Translations under genes and position numbers: made by a program
Notes under the pieces: model-generated
Database searches by the model: none
Told to the model about the DNA's origin: nothing
The model's input: the letters and a program-made list of their open reading frames with translations, nothing else
DNA from: Candidatus Sumerlaeota bacterium
Lineage (GTDB): Bacteria; Sumerlaeota; Sumerlaeia; SLMS01
NCBI GenBank assembly: GCA_020850785.1
Contig: JADZDZ010000321.1
Location: forward strand, 1-15,458
DNA length: 15,458 nt
Direction of reading: 5' to 3'
Part shown: positions 15,248-15,458 of the stretch, piece by piece
Layout of the letters: each line of letters opens with the position of its first letter
How positions within the stretch are numbered: position 1 is the first letter of the stretch

Positions 15248-15458
15248 TTACTCCACCGCATCCGCAATATCCACAATGCCATCCTGATTCACATCCAGCC
15301 CGCCGGGGTTTGCGGTGATGCCAAGCAGGACGCGGCGGATCAGATCATAGTCAATCACCGGCGTGGCCGTCGCTGAAGCTGTTGGCGATGCGCTGGGGGA
15401 CGTTGTCGGCGTGGCGCTCGCCGAAGGCGACGCGGTGGGTGAGGCCGTCATCGTCTGC
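15248..15458 (-). CDS. C-terminal end of a secreted protein with Thr/Ser/Pro linker and dockerin-like loop (partial)
   Basis: The frame runs from the right window edge to a TAA at 15248-15250, giving about 69 residues of the C-terminus only. The first 30 or so visible residues are a low-complexity run of TASPS/TATP units, a typical flexible linker of secreted proteins. The tail then reads DYDLIRRVLLGI, followed by DVNQDGIVDIADAV. The latter has Asp/Asn at positions 1, 3, 5, 9 and 12, a calcium-binding loop as in dockerin type I repeats. Only one full loop is present and the second helix is cut short by the stop, so it is a half or degenerate dockerin. Such tails serve as surface-attachment or assembly modules. 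The catalytic or binding part lies outside the window. The codon repeat may make the linker length variable. Confidence 0.75.
   Translation of the reverse strand, partial: QTMTASPTASPSASATPTTSPSASPTASATATPVIDYDLIRRVLLGITANPGGLDVNQDGIVDIADAVE
15345..15451 (-). repeat. Low-complexity Thr/Ser/Pro-coding repeat
   Basis: On the minus strand this stretch encodes repeated ASPS, ATPT and TASA units, seen on the plus strand as recurring ggcg(a/t)cgc blocks. It is a degenerate short tandem repeat inside the partial secreted-protein gene. Confidence 0.6.

Noticed and set aside
1..15458. CRISPR arrays, insertion sequences, rRNA genes
   Set aside because: No regularly spaced repeats, no transposase motifs with terminal inverted repeats and no rRNA sequence were seen.

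Overview
The window looks like a piece of a high-G+C bacterial chromosome with one A+T-richer accessory patch at its left end. GTG starts, a lipid-anchored RND-type adaptor and a Hanks-type kinase with a membrane anchor point to a Gram-negative bacterium. A Thr/Ser/Pro-rich linker followed by a dockerin-like calcium loop at the right edge recalls planctomycete-like or candidate-phylum lineages such as Sumerlaeota. That placement is an inference from style, not a measurement.

Layout, left to right. (1) Positions 1-2527 hold a two-gene accessory cassette. It consists of a ParB/Srx-domain protein (195-1586) with an uncharacterised C-terminal helical region, overlapped by one base (TAATG) by a D12-class adenine DNA methyltransferase (1586-2527). 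A 14-bp perfect palindrome and a 9-bp tandem repeat lie just upstream. (2) A tRNA-Pro(TGG) gene lies on the minus strand at 2803-2879, with its encoded CCA end facing the cassette, so it is a candidate integration boundary. The 275 bases between methylase and tRNA show no gene. (3) From 3121 to 11215 runs a tight co-directional series: smc, a metallo-beta-lactamase-fold hydrolase, a 10-TM EamA-type transporter, an unusual radC and a lipoprotein efflux adaptor. Most junctions are 0-35 bases, so this is probably one or two transcription units. (4) A membrane-anchored Ser/Thr kinase runs convergently (11216-12682, minus), and its stop abuts the adaptor stop with no space. (5) A stand-alone rpsN (minus), followed by a clear intrinsic terminator, is divergent from ilvD (plus). 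(6) ilvD converges on the 3' end of a partial gene for a secreted, linker-plus-dockerin-like protein, with a large hairpin between them.

Two places deserve the most attention. The first is the ParB-like/methyltransferase cassette next to a tRNA gene, which may be the visible part of a defence or modification module whose other genes lie left of the window. The second is the RadC protein. It carries an N-terminal endonuclease-III-like region with a four-cysteine iron-sulfur pattern, and its JAMM metal motif reads H-N-Q instead of H-N-H. An 18-bp perfect palindrome between radC and the adaptor signal sequence suggests a regulated internal promoter.
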